Positions 35,538 to 44,566 of a DNA stretch of 64,000 nt are shown one piece after another (the first letter of the stretch is position 1; every line of letters starts with the position of its first letter). Under the pieces are notes generated by a model that saw only the letters and a list, made by a program, of their open reading frames with translations, was not told where the DNA came from and made no database searches. This stretch comes from JANQSS01 sp965249735. Lineage in GTDB: Bacteria; Bacteroidota; Bacteroidia; Chitinophagales; Saprospiraceae. The stretch is taken from assembly GCA_965249735.1 (NCBI GenBank), contig CBDFMS010000018.1:119167-183166 (forward strand). The letters are read 5' to 3'. Position numbers and translations under genes: made by a program.

Positions 35538-37352
35538 TTAGGGTGTTATTTCTGTAATGTTTTTTGATCGCTGCAAAGCAACCAGATGAGAATACAATCC
35601 ACTTTTTTCCAGTAGTTCAACATGATTTCCGGATTCTACCAATTCGCCTTCATTAAGTACAAAAATTTTATCCGCGTTTTGAATAGTGGATAGACGATGA
35701 GCAATGACGATAGACGTTCGTCCTTTCATTAAATTTCGTAGTGCGTCCTGAACAAATCCCTCCGATTCTGAGTCCAGATTTGAAGTGGCCTCATCGAGTA
35801 TTAATATCAATGGGTCATTCAAGATAGCCCTGGCAATGGCCAATCGTTGACGCTGACCTCCGGACAATCGAACACCGCGTTCTCCAATAATCGTCTTAAT
35901 GCCATCGGGAAATCGGTCTATGAACTCGTTTGCATGTGCCTGGATGGAAGCTTCTTTAATTTCTTCAACTGTTGCATCCAGTCGACCGTAATGAATATTT
36001 TCTTCGATTGTTCCCGAAAAGAGAATTACTTCCTGGGGAACGAATGCAAACAAATTTCGATACTCCAACATGTCTATTTCCGATATTTCTTTTCCATTTA
36101 TTTTAATCGAGCCCTGGTAGTCGGTATAGAATCGTAACAACAATTGTATGATTGTTGATTTTCCCGCACCGCTTGGACCAACCAGCGCCACGGTTTCACC
36201 ACTGCCGATAGAAAAAGACAGGTCTTTAATCACATCTACATCAGGTCGGGATGGGTAAGTAAAGGAGAGCTGATCAATATGCAGGTTAGCATTTGGATAA
36301 GCTTTTCGATCGCGCTTTGCATGTTGAATCGTGAGTTCAGATTCGTCATTTAGGATTTCACGAATTCGTTCTGTTGCTCCTAGTGCGCCCAGTAGATCGG
36401 TATAGAAATTTCCCAATCCGGCGATAGAACCTCCGATGACGGCGGTATAAGCCACAAATGAAATGAGATTACCGGCTGTGATCTCATCATTCTGTATCAT
36501 CACCGCTCCCTGCCAAATGATGAGAAACAAGCCGCCAAATAAAATTGAAACGATAAAAGCAGCAAAGGCAGCACGCCCTTTAGCAAATCGAATTGCGCTA
36601 TCAACCACTTTATCCATAGCACCTCCAAATCGGGCTGCCTCTTTCCATTCATTTGTGAAGGCCTTTATAATGGTGATCGCCTGAAGTGAATCTGAAACGA
36701 CATTATTGGATTCCGCCATTTTATCCTGGCGATCTTTCGAAAGCTTGCGGATGTAACGGCCAAAAAACATGGCTCCAACTACGATGACAGGAAAAGTTGT
36801 TAGCATGATGAGGGCCAACTTTGGTGTGGAAACCACAAGAAATGCAATACCGATAACCAGTATGATAATTTGGCGCAAGAACTCCGCCAGAGCAAAAGAA
36901 AATGCACTATATAACTTCTCTACATCACCTGTCACCCGACTTAGAATTTCTCCTGTCTTGTTGCCTTCAAAAAAGTAAACCGGCAGGGTGAGTAGCTTGT
37001 TAAACACATCCTGTCGCAAACCTGCCAGACCCCGTTCACTCACCTGAGCAAAAAAGATCACTCGGAAATATGAAAAGAGACCCTGTATGATAAATAAAAC
37101 AGCCAGTATCAACGCCCCTTGACCCAAATCCATTTGAAGATCTGAACTTCCTTGTGCAATATCCACCAGCTGGCCGGCGAAGTAGGGAAATACCATGAAA
37201 ATCATGCTGCCGAGAAACAACAGTAGCATACCCCCTATAAAATACCATTTATATGGCCGGATATATCTAAAAATATAAACCGCATTGGCCAGTGACTCCC
37301 GGTTGAGTTTTCCCTGAAGTGCTTTATCTACGGGTTGTCTTCGTCTGCTCAT
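35538..37352 (-). CDS. MsbA-like ABC exporter (fused permease and ATPase)
   Basis: 604 residues. Six transmembrane helices (about 35-330) are followed by the ATPase: Walker A GPSGAGKST, Q-loop FVPQEVILFSGTIEENI, signature LSGGQRQRLAIARA, Walker B LILILDEATSNLD, H-loop IVIAHRLST. Half-transporters of this group dimerise and export lipids, lipid A or peptides. First gene of a tight block running through murB to pafA. The substrate cannot be told. Confidence 0.9.
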   Translation of the reverse strand: MSRRRQPVDKALQGKLNRESLANAVYIFRYIRPYKWYFIGGMLLLFLGSMIFMVFPYFAGQLVDIAQGSSDLQMDLGQGALILAVLFIIQGLFSYFRVIFFAQVSERGLAGLRQDVFNKLLTLPVYFFEGNKTGEILSRVTGDVEKLYSAFSFALAEFLRQIIILVIGIAFLVVSTPKLALIMLTTFPVIVVGAMFFGRYIRKLSKDRQDKMAESNNVVSDSLQAITIIKAFTNEWKEAARFGGAMDKVVDSAIRFAKGRAAFAAFIVSILFGGLFLIIWQGAVMIQNDEITAGNLISFVAYTAVIGGSIAGLGNFYTDLLGALGATERIREILNDESELTIQHAKRDRKAYPNANLHIDQLSFTYPSRPDVDVIKDLSFSIGSGETVALVGPSGAGKSTIIQLLLRFYTDYQGSIKINGKEISEIDMLEYRNLFAFVPQEVILFSGTIEENIHYGRLDATVEEIKEASIQAHANEFIDRFPDGIKTIIGERGVRLSGGQRQRLAIARAILNDPLILILDEATSNLDSESEGFVQDALRNLMKGRTSIVIAHRLSTIQNADKIFVLNEGELVESGNHVELLEKSGLYSHLVALQRSKNITEITP

Positions 37353-37392
37353 TCAAATGTTTCTAAACGTAAAGAAAGTAAAACAAGTCCAT

Positions 37393-37400
37393 TATATTTG
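37393..37400 (+). promoter_or_regulatory. Candidate -7 box ahead of the tRNA-Arg region
   Basis: TATATTTG lies 22 bp upstream of the tRNA-Arg partial copy, the same distance as for tRNA-Leu(TAA). A second match, TATTTTTG (37482-37489), lies at the end of the partial copy and 25 bp before the intact gene. Confidence 0.4.
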
Positions 37401-37422
37401 CATCCTTGTAGAACCAAAGATT

Positions 37423-37482
37423 GGCCGCTTAGTTCAACTGGATACCTGCCTACCTGCAGGCAGGGAATATCAGATTTCGGCT
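37423..37482 (+). pseudogene. Truncated tRNA-Arg copy with 20-bp palindrome in the D-loop
   Basis: Apart from one base, it matches the first 41 or so bases of the intact tRNA-Arg downstream, but is split after GGATA by CCTGCCTACCTGCAGGCAGG, whose 7-base ends are inverted repeats. Similarity to the intact tRNA stops in the anticodon loop/3' anticodon stem (TTTCGGCT). It cannot fold into a tRNA. Confidence 0.85.
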
Positions 37483-37514
37483 ATTTTTGTGAAATGTTCT
37501 TCATTTATATCATT

Positions 37515-37588
37515 GGCCGCGTAGTTCAACTGGATAGAATATCAGATTTCGGCTCTGAGGGTTGGGGGTTCGAATCCTCCCGCGGTCA
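37515..37588 (+). tRNA. tRNA-Arg (anticodon TCG)
   Basis: 74 nt. Acceptor GGCCGCG/CGCGGTC with one G-T pair, D-arm GTTC/GAAT, anticodon stem TCAGA/TCTGA around TTTCGGC (anticodon TCG), T-arm GGGGG/CCTCC with TTCGAAT. CCA not encoded. An integrase gene fragment begins 134 bp downstream. Confidence 0.9.
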
Positions 37589-37721
37589 CGGTTGGTAGGT
37601 TTTTCAAACTAATACGCTGAGTATCAGTACGAAAAACCTACTTTTTTGGGCATGTTACTACACAATAAATACACAGAGGCTACCAAATACACATATACTA
37701 CACAATAAATAGTACTATTTT

Positions 37722-38381
37722 ATGAGCCATCGATACTCCTGCAAAGTCATAATCAGAGACGACTACGTCAAGCGCGATGGGCGCAGTGCCTTGGCACTTC
37801 AGATATTCATAAATGGATCCAGAAAAGTGATCCCAATTGGGGCACATGTACAACCACAAGAGTTCAATAGGGACAAGGAGAGAGTATCTATTTCGGATGC
37901 TGAAACATCAGCATTGATCAACGCCTTGATTCATAAGATGAAGTCGAGATCCGAAAAGATTTTCTACAAAGCCATACTCGATGATCGCATACTTACATGT
38001 CAAGCATTTGAGGAATCACTGTTGAACAAATCCGGAGACACGGATTGGTATGTGTTCATGGCCATGGAAATCGCAAAAGAGAAAATGATTCGAGCTCGAG
38101 GGACTATCAACAATTATGAAAAATGTCTGAATCGATTGAAAGAATTCAAGAAATCATTGGCATTGACTGAAATCAATCTGGAATTCGTCCGAGGATTTGA
38201 TCGATTCATGCGGAGTGTCAAGAAATATGAGCCAAATACGGTTGCGAAGTATCACCAGACTTTTCTCAAGTTTATCAATATCGCCAAAAAACAAAAGCGC
38301 CGGATTACAGATCCATACATCGATTTTAAAATCAATTCCTCGTTGTCGGAGGAGATGGCCGCCAAAAAAGCCCAAGTGTAA
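37722..38381 (+). pseudogene. Tyrosine recombinase/integrase, N-terminal half only
   Basis: 219 residues: an arm-type DNA-binding domain (CKVIIRDDYVKRDGRSALAL ... KVIPIGAHVQPQEFN) and a SAM-like core-binding domain (about 105-200, RARGTINNYEKCLNRLKEFK ... TVAKYHQTFLKFINIAK), as in Bacteroidota integrases of conjugative elements. The catalytic domain with R-H-R-Y residues is missing: the frame stops at the TAA at 38379-38381 and the following DNA shows no continuation in any frame that I could see. Next to tRNA-Arg it marks a former or truncated integration site. Confidence 0.85.
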
Positions 38382-39034
38382 TAATAGGGAAACGAAGATG
38401 GCCAAATATTTACGCCGCTTGGCAACCCTGCTGAATTTTCTGTTTTGGTACATATTCAATTATTTTTCCATAGAACGATACCGACCTGTTAATATTTCCC
38501 TAAAAAACTGGCTTTAAGAAAAGATTATTGAAAAGATAAGGAAAATTTTAATCCCAATTTCAACCTCAATTTCGACCTCAAATAAGCCAACTGTTCCCTT
38601 TAGTATTAATAATTCATGTTAAGCAAAATGTCATTTGTAAAATGCGGAGCAGCATACACCGTTTCTATGGCAATGTTCCAACAGCCTGCCTCAAAGGGTT
38701 TTAAAGGGTCGGTGTCGGTTTTGAGAAACCGACACCGACCCTTTAAAACCCTTGACGGGCCGAGCAGGTTGATGATAAAGGCTGGAACGACGATCCGGCC
38801 CGCTAGAACAACTGTTCAACTGACCAGATTGGCATTTTGCGTAACTTGAGTTAATTATTTGATTTTTTAATACTAAAAAAAAGCTACCTGTCTAAGGTTG
38901 TAAATATTTTGAAAATGAATAAATTACAACTTGTTGATTGTCAATTGTCCACGCCTTGGCCGTCCGCTCCCGAAGTAAATTCGGGACAGGCTGTCTGCCG
39001 CCAATCGTTGACCGATAGCCTAAAAAAATGAATC
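38382..39034. other. Intergenic region with nested palindrome and repeat A
   Basis: No convincing gene. A weak 39-codon frame (38398-38517) follows the integrase fragment. From 38601 to 38875 an imperfect palindrome (ends TAGTATTAA and TTAATACTA; inner arms GCAAAATG and CATTTTGC) surrounds a perfect 28-bp inverted repeat with a 4-base loop (38694-38753). Repeat A (38883-39020) follows immediately. Confidence 0.75.
38883..39020. repeat. Repeat A, copy 1 (MITE-like)
   Basis: Begins GCTACCTGTCTAA and ends GTTGACCGATAGCC; the ends are imperfect inverted repeats (GGCTACCTGTC type). A second copy is at 62525-62624. This copy carries an extra internal insert of about 38 bp beginning with the CCCGAA/TTCGGG hairpin. 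Confidence 0.75.
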
Positions 39035-39527
39035 ATGACCAACCTTGAACAACTCTCCAAAGCCTATTCGGACTTCTACGATGGCATCCCTTGGTACGGT
39101 AAAAATTTCAAAGAAATAGTAGATGACCTAACGTTTGGCGAAGCATCCGCCGTTGCGGGCAATGGGCAGTCCATCGCCCAACTGCTCTGTCACATAAACA
39201 AATGGCGCAGGTCATTGACCATCCGATTACAGGGAAATACGGACATCCGGGTATCTGATACCGATGCTGACAATTGGCCTCCGATCAATACCTTAAATGA
39301 AGAAGCATGGGAAAATGCCAAAAAGGAATTTGGGGAACTGCAGCAGATTATTGTGGAGGAACTGGCAAAAAGGGAGGAGGCTTTTTTGGATGAAATCTTT
39401 GTTCCCGGAAATGGATCGCTATACCTATCGATATTTGATTATGGGGGTTGTTCAGCATGATATTTATCATTTAGGGCAGATTTCCCTGATGAAACAATTA
39501 TTGCGTGCAGCGACAAGAACTCAATAG
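39035..39527 (+). pseudogene. DinB-like protein, frameshifted near the 3' end
   Basis: The first 130 or so residues (LEQLSKAYSDFYDGIPWYG, SIAQLLCHINKWRRSLT) continue in another frame as LYRYLIMGVVQHDIYHLGQISLMKQLL, the conserved end of the DinB/DUF664 four-helix fold with metal-ligand histidines. The frame change lies near 39415-39430. Such proteins are putative thiol transferases or stress proteins of unclear role. One indel explains the break, so a sequencing error is as likely as inactivation. Confidence 0.75.
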
Positions 39528-40315
39528 AGAGAGAAAGAAAAATTTTCAATTTTCTTTCTCTCTCTATTGCCATTTCAGATGGAAGTAAAAGAGAAAAAAT
39601 GAAATTTTTTCTCTTTTACTTCCATTCACTGAGAGCTTACGAACATCAGCCCAAAAAGCTGATAACCAGTTTTTTATAAAAAATGTTTTCCAATAGTTTT
39701 ATGATGAAAATAAATGTGAATGAGAAGTTCGTGGTGGTAATCCCTATTCTTACGTTAGGCAATTCAAAGTAAGAGTCTACTCCAAAAAAGTCGGTTTTGG
39801 CTCAATTTGCTAAATCTTTAAGATTTAGTAAATTTATATTCTACTGATTAATAATGAAATACAGATTTACTAAATTTTTAAAATTTAGCAAATCAAGCCT
39901 CGATCCGACTTTTTAGAGTGGGCTCAAGTAATAAATTGTACGTTTTTAGGATAGCAATTTTTTACCGATAGCCTGCCCCGAACTCGCTTCGGGGTAAAAT
40001 CGGCATTGAAATCTTCTGAGGAATTTTTAAAAACCGCATATAGCCATAGCTACACAAGGCTTTTTAAAAGTTTATCAGAAGGAAAAAGTTTTAATCCCGA
40101 ATTTACTTCGGGGGGCATTCTAAAATGTATAATTTATTACTTTGAATTGCCTTAGGGATTGCGAAAGAATAAATTCCCGATTTTAGGGTGAATTATTTTA
40201 TTCTTTGGCAAGGCAAAAAACGCAGCCATAGCAGGGCTACGTCGAGTATTTTTAACGCAGCCAAAGGGGGAAAAGAATCAGCATAAAACGAGAAATTATT
40301 TTTTCGCATTCCCTT

Positions 40316-40618
40316 AGTAAAAACGATTTAATAAGTTGTTCCATAATGCGTACTTAATTTTTTTTTTCTAAAAAACTTAAAAAATAAGTCCGTAACTACG
40401 GCTATGCACTGATTTTTTAAATTTCTTACAAGGCTGCACTTAAATAAGGATGATTTTTTGACAAATTAAATAATTATAAATGTACAAATTGCTAATTAAC
40501 AATAAATTATAAAATCACATTATTATAAAATGGGTTTCAAAAAATCCTTATTTCAGTAGAGCCTTACAAGAAAAAATTAACTGCGTATTCTGGTCTAACT
40601 TATTTAATTCGTTTCACT
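40316..40618. mobile_element. MITE B, copy 3, interrupted by another element
   Basis: Same core as copies at 42469 and 43674 (CTAAAAAACTTAAAAAA, AAGTCCGTAnCTACGGCTAT), with a decayed left end and an intact right end. Direct repeats TTA flank it (40314-40316 and 40618-40620, allowing for the terminal base). It is split by a 130-bp insertion at 40433-40562. Confidence 0.8.
40433..40562. mobile_element. Element F nested in MITE B, with 8-bp target duplication
   Basis: The ends GCTGCACTTAAATAAGGAT and (reverse complement of the right end) GCTCTACTGAAATAAGGAT match at 16 of 19 positions. The host sequence CTTACAAG is present on both sides (40425-40432 and 40563-40570) but only once at the corresponding place in the other MITE B copies. 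The interior is AT-rich and non-coding. Confidence 0.8.
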
Positions 40619-40674
40619 TATCGAATTCATCCACCTAAAATTGCATTTTTAATCATTCACCAATTTAGTTTATC

Positions 40675-42367
40675 ATGAAACGGGATAGCCAGTTTTTCCT
40701 TCCTTGTTTTTCATCCTTCTTTTCGGCTGTAAAAACGTCTTGCAGGAAGTGCCACTTCCTGAAAAAATGAAAAGCCCCCTTCGGTATGGGGAAATGCCAG
40801 TATCTATTTTTTGTTGACCGACCGTTTTAACAACGGCAACCCCGAACAACGATGTCAATTTCAACCGTTCCAAAGAAACAGCAGTGCTGGCGCGGAATGA
40901 TGGGCGGCGACATTCAGGGGCATTACCCAAAAAATAAAAGAGGGGTATTTCAATGACCTTGGTGTGAATGCGATTGGGTTCACTCCGGTAGTGGAGCAGA
41001 ACAAAGGGATAGTGGAGGAAGGTACTGGCCCGACTTATGGCTATCAATGGATATTGGGCGCAGGATTGGACGGCACTTGACCCTAATTTTGGAACGGAAG
41101 CAGACCTGATGGAAATGGTGGAAACAGCCCCACACCAATGGCATTCGGGTATTGATAGATGTCGTTTTGAACCATACTGGGCCGGTTACAAACTGAAGAC
41201 CCCCGTTTGGCCAAAAGAATGGATTCGAACTGGGCCAAAATGGTGAATATAAGGACTATGCTTCGACCGTAAATTGTACATTGGTAGAGAACCTCCCCGA
41301 CATTCTGACGGAGGACAACACTGCCGTTGGTTTGCCAAAGGCATTGGTGCAAAAAATGGAAAAAGGAAGGACGTTTGGAAAAAGAAGTGACTGAATTGGA
41401 GGCATTTTTCCAAAGGAACGGGCCATCCCAAAGCACCACGTTTTTATATTTATGAAATGGCTGACTGATTTTATTAAAAAATATGGCGTGGATGGATTTC
41501 GGGTGGATACGGCGAAGCATACGGAGGAGACTGTTTGGGGCGAATTGAGAAAAGAGGCTGATGCAGCATTTGCAGAATGGAAAAAGCGCACCCTGATAAG
41601 GTCTTGGACGACAACGAATTCTATATGGTGGGCGAGGTATATAATTATAATGTGGCCTCTGACACCTTATTTGACATCGGCGACCGCAACGTGAACTATT
41701 ATTCCAATGGGCTGACCAGCCTTGTCAACTTTGGGCTGAAATACGATGGCAAGTAATTCGTATGAATCCTTTTTCTCCGATTATTCCGCTAAATTGCAGG
41801 GGCCCATTGAAAGGCAAAAGCATTGTCAATTATTTTGCTTCCCATGATGATGGAGAACCTTTTGACCGGGAACGCCAGCGCCCAATGGAAGCAGCTACCA
41901 AATTATTGCTTTCCCCAGGCGGCGCACAGATATACTACGGTGATGAAACCAGCCGCCCTTTGATAACGGAAGGGGCCAATGGGGATGCGAACCTTCGTTC
42001 GTTTATGAACTGGGATGAACTGGAACAAAATGTAGAACGGGGCGGCCATTCGATACAGGGCATTTTGGCCCATTGGCAAAAAACTGGGGCAGTTCCGCAA
42101 ACCAACATCCATCGGTTGGGGCAGGTGTCCATAAAATGATTTCCTGGTCGCCTTATTATTTTACAAGGACATACCAATCAAGTGATTATGTGGATAGGGT
42201 AGTGGTTGGTCTTGATTTGGATAAGGGCTCAAAAGAGGTAACTGTGGAAGGGGTATTTGAAAACGGGGAGGAAGTGACCCGAGCATTATTCTGGCAAAAA
42301 GGTAAAAGTGGAAGATGGGAAGTTGAGGGTTGAAACGGAATTTGATCTGGTTCTTTTTGGGAAATGA
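40675..42367 (+). pseudogene. GH13 alpha-amylase lipoprotein, multiple frameshifts
   Basis: Joining pieces from all three frames gives one continuous GH13 enzyme: a lipobox (LLFGCKN), IYFLLTDRFNNGNP, MMGGDIQG, the GYWAQDWTALDPNFGTEADL block, a DVVLNHTGP-like site, the nucleophile in VDGFRVDTAKHTEE, the acid/base Glu in MVGEVYNYNVASDTLFD, FASHDDGEPFD, and a C-terminal beta domain ending ETEFDLVLFGK. Roughly ten or more single-base indels interrupt it, many at G, C, A or T runs. Between breaks the protein is well conserved, so read errors are likelier than long decay. It lies between two MITE B copies. Confidence 0.85.
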
Positions 42368-42407
42368 ATAAAACCAAATCATAGGGTTTTACCCTATGCT
42401 GATCAAT

Positions 42408-42455
42408 GCCGCCCTTTCAGGGCTTTGAAGTAACTCTTAGCCCTGAAAGGGCGGC
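42408..42455. repeat. Perfect 17-bp inverted repeat
   Basis: GCCGCCCTTTCAGGGCT (42408-42424) and its exact complement (42439-42455) with a 14-base loop, just after the amylase gene and before MITE B copy 1. A smaller hairpin (ATAGGGT/ACCCTAT, 42381-42397) precedes it. It could stop transcription but has no T-run. Confidence 0.75.
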
Positions 42456-42468
42456 GTTGGCACAGCTT

Positions 42469-42631
42469 AGTGAAACGAATTAAAATAAGTTAGACCATTA
42501 TGCTTGCTCTTTTTCCTTCTAAAAAACTTAAAAAACAAGTCCGTAGCTACGGCTATGCACGGATTTTTTAAATTCTTTACAAGAAAAAATAGCGGCGCAT
42601 TCTGGTCTAACTTATTTAATTTCGTTTCACT
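42469..42631. mobile_element. MITE B, copy 1
   Basis: 163 bp with nearly perfect 28-29-bp terminal inverted repeats (left end AGTGAAACGAATTAAAATAA). Flanked by TTA on both sides if the ends are taken at GTGAAAC/GTTTCAC. Non-coding; the interior has a CCGTAGCTACGG palindrome. Confidence 0.88.
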
Positions 42632-42704
42632 TATGGCAACGCCCTATGAAAACAATATGGATTGTTTCGCATAACCAATTTTTTATTTCAAAACAAAACA
42701 ACTT

Positions 42705-43471
42705 ATGAAACAAGCACTCACCTTACCCGTTTTTACCCTCCTCCTTTTTTTTACAGCTTGTCAACCAGAGCAACCAAAAAATGCGAACCCACCTGCTCCG
42801 ACATTCAATGCAACCGGTTCAGATGCTAAAGCCATTGCCATTGCCGATGAAGTGATGGAATCTTCAGGTGGTAAGGAAAACTGGGGGCAATGCCCGTTTT
42901 TTCTCTTGGGTCTTTGCCCGCAACCGTACCCATTTTTGGGACAAAAAAACGGGGTGATATCCGCATTGAATCAAAAAAGGACTCAGTGGTTTAATTTGAT
43001 GAACATCAATACAATGAAAGGTCGGGTCCAGATAAAAGGTCGGGAATTAGCAGATGCTGGATTCTTTGTCCAATTTTTTAAAAAAGGGCAAAAGGCATCT
43101 GGATCAATGATGCCTACTGGTTGGTGATGCCATTTAAGATGAAGGATGACGGGGTGACATTAAAAATATTTGGGCGAAACAGTTACTACCGACGAACGGC
43201 CTGCCGATAATATTGAAATGACTTTCAAAGAGGTTGGCGATACACCGGGCAATAAATACCACGTTCTGGTGGATAAAGAAAACCCGTTTGATTACAGAGT
43301 GGGCTTTTTTTCAGACGAGGCCAATCAGGACTTCTCCAATTTTGTGATGCCTTGGAAGGATTATCAACTTTATGGGAGTTTGAAATTGTCAGGGGATCGG
43401 GACAAATTGCAATTGACGGAGATTTCTGTGGATTGGAACGATTGCCGGAGGGCGTTTTTACGGCATTTTGA
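42705..43471 (+). pseudogene. Lipoprotein resembling outer-membrane lipoprotein-sorting proteins, frameshifted
   Basis: Signal peptide and lipobox MKQALTLPVFTLLLFFTACQ, then DAKAIAIADEVMESSGGKENW, MNINTMKGRVQIKGRE, WINDAYWLVMPFKMKDDGVT, KYLGETVTTDERPADNIEMT, KYHVLVDKENPFDYRVGFFS and a late LPEGVFTAF. These pieces are in different frames; breaks are seen near 42895-42975, 43085, 43160 and 43390-43440. Bacteroidota have a family of about 250-residue lipoproteins with this pattern; function unknown. It lies between MITE B copies 1 and 2. Confidence 0.7.
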
Positions 43472-43584
43472 TTTTGAGAAAATAAACGTCGGCAGGGTTT
43501 CAAACCCTTCTATCGTTAAAAAAAGCCCCTATTTCAGTGAATACCCAATTCTACTTTGGCACTCTGGCCTAAATTCCACAAGAG

Positions 43585-43667
43585 CCCTTTGTCATTTCGC
43601 AGTAATCCGTCCTCGTCATACGTGTTGCCCTTATAACGAGGACGGATTTCTGCGAAATGACAAAGGG
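43585..43667. repeat. 31-bp inverted repeat, GTCATTTCGCAG type
   Basis: Arms 43585-43615 and 43637-43667 (core CCCTTTGTCATTTCGCAG) differ at one position, loop 21 bases. This resembles the widespread GTCATTTCG-type intergenic palindromes of Bacteroidota. Confidence 0.8.
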
Positions 43668-43673
43668 GGCATT

Positions 43674-43835
43674 AGTGAAACGAATTAAATAAGTTAGACC
43701 ATTATGCTTGCTCTTTTTCCTTCTAAAAAAACTTAAAAAACAAGTCCGTAGCTACGGCTATGCACGGATTTTTTAAATTCTTTACAAGAAAAAATAGCGG
43801 CGCATTCTGGTCTAACTTATTTAATTCGTTTCACT
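43674..43835. mobile_element. MITE B, copy 2
   Basis: 162 bp with perfect 28-bp terminal inverted repeats (AGTGAAACGAATTAAATAAG ... ending in TTCGTTTCACT). Direct repeat TTA at 43672-43674 and 43835-43837. The sequence is almost identical to copy 1, indicating recent spread. Confidence 0.9.
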
Positions 43836-43908
43836 TATAGTAAATCTTAGAGTGGCCAAAGTAGAACTACTTTGGGCTTTGTATTAAAGACTAACCGCAC
43901 TTGGCCAA

Positions 43909-44334
43909 TCAACCAAAGATTTCAGTTCCAGCAAAGTGGAAAGAACCTTCGAGAGCGGCATTCTCATCCGAGTCGGAGCCATGTACTGCGTTTTCACCAA
44001 CACTTTTAGCGTATTTGGCACGGATCGTACCGGCGGGGCTGCATCTGCTGGATTGGTAGCTCCGACCAAAGCACGGAAGTTCAGTTACAGCATTTTCTTT
44101 TTCCAAAATAGCCGCAACGATTGGACCTGAAGACATGAAGCCCACCAATTCCCCATAAAACGGGCGCTCTTTGTGGACAGCGTAAAACTCACCTGCTTTG
44201 GCTGTGGTCAGTTGTGTCATTTTCATTGCAACGATTTTGAAACCAGCCGCTGCAATATCATTTAAAATAGCTCCGATGTTGCCAGCAGCTATGGCATCGG
44301 GCTTGATCATCGTCAAAGTTCTGTTTCCGGACAT
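43909..44334 (-). pseudogene. ndk: Nucleoside-diphosphate kinase with two compensating frameshifts
   Basis: 141 codons: starts SGNRTLTMIKPDAIAAGNIG, contains HKERPFYGELVGFMSSGP and the catalytic His in SVGENAVHGSDSDENA, and ends FHFAGTEIFG, which is the full NDK length. In the middle, about 16 residues after ILEKENAVT are out of frame; the shifted frame there reads NFRALVGATNPADAAP, the expected family sequence. Two nearby indels (near 44080 and 44035) thus cancel. The enzyme equalises NTP pools and is near-universal, so the gene is probably intact in the real genome. Confidence 0.9.
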
Positions 44335-44337
44335 TAT

Positions 44338-44460
44338 TTTAGGTATTTAGGTATTTAGGTATTAGGTATTTTTGGAATATGGTCTCAGAATTTTTGGGAT
44401 AAATACCCAATACCATGCTACCCCAATACCCAATATCTAATACAGGTTTTTCCAAAACGG
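44338..44460. repeat. AGGTATTT / AATACCC repeat
   Basis: Four copies of AGGTATT(T) just upstream of ndk are followed by their complement-like AATACCC units (44401-44435). The same motif flanks the terminator at 61650-61770. Confidence 0.65.
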
Positions 44461-44566
44461 GCGCAAAAGTAAGTAATCAATGGTTTTCTTTGTCAAACTC
44501 GGATATTAATTTTGGAATAAATGTATTTTTTGGGAACTTCGCCGCCCATAATTTGGAACCCGTAGT

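Larger units (their letters stand above)
39528..40674. other. 1.1-kb gene-free region of palindromes and MITEs
   Basis: No gene is visible. In order it holds: two purine/pyrimidine hairpins (39523-39568 and 39580-39624), a large imperfect nested palindrome from about 39755 to 40160 (outer arms GGCAATTCAAAGTAA and TTACTTTGAATTGCC), another palindrome about 40150-40320 (arms around AGGGATTGCGAAA and TTTCGCATTCCCT), and MITE B copy 3 with a nested element. Confidence 0.8.

Noticed and set aside
38197..38517. 106-codon frame overlapping the integrase fragment end
   Set aside because: Out of frame with the integrase domain and of low-complexity composition; only its last 39 codons lie outside and show no family.
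40675..43471. Amylase and lipoprotein as genuinely decayed genes disrupted by MITE insertion
   Set aside because: The MITEs lie outside the genes and the breaks are single-base indels with otherwise conserved protein, as in adjacent essential genes.
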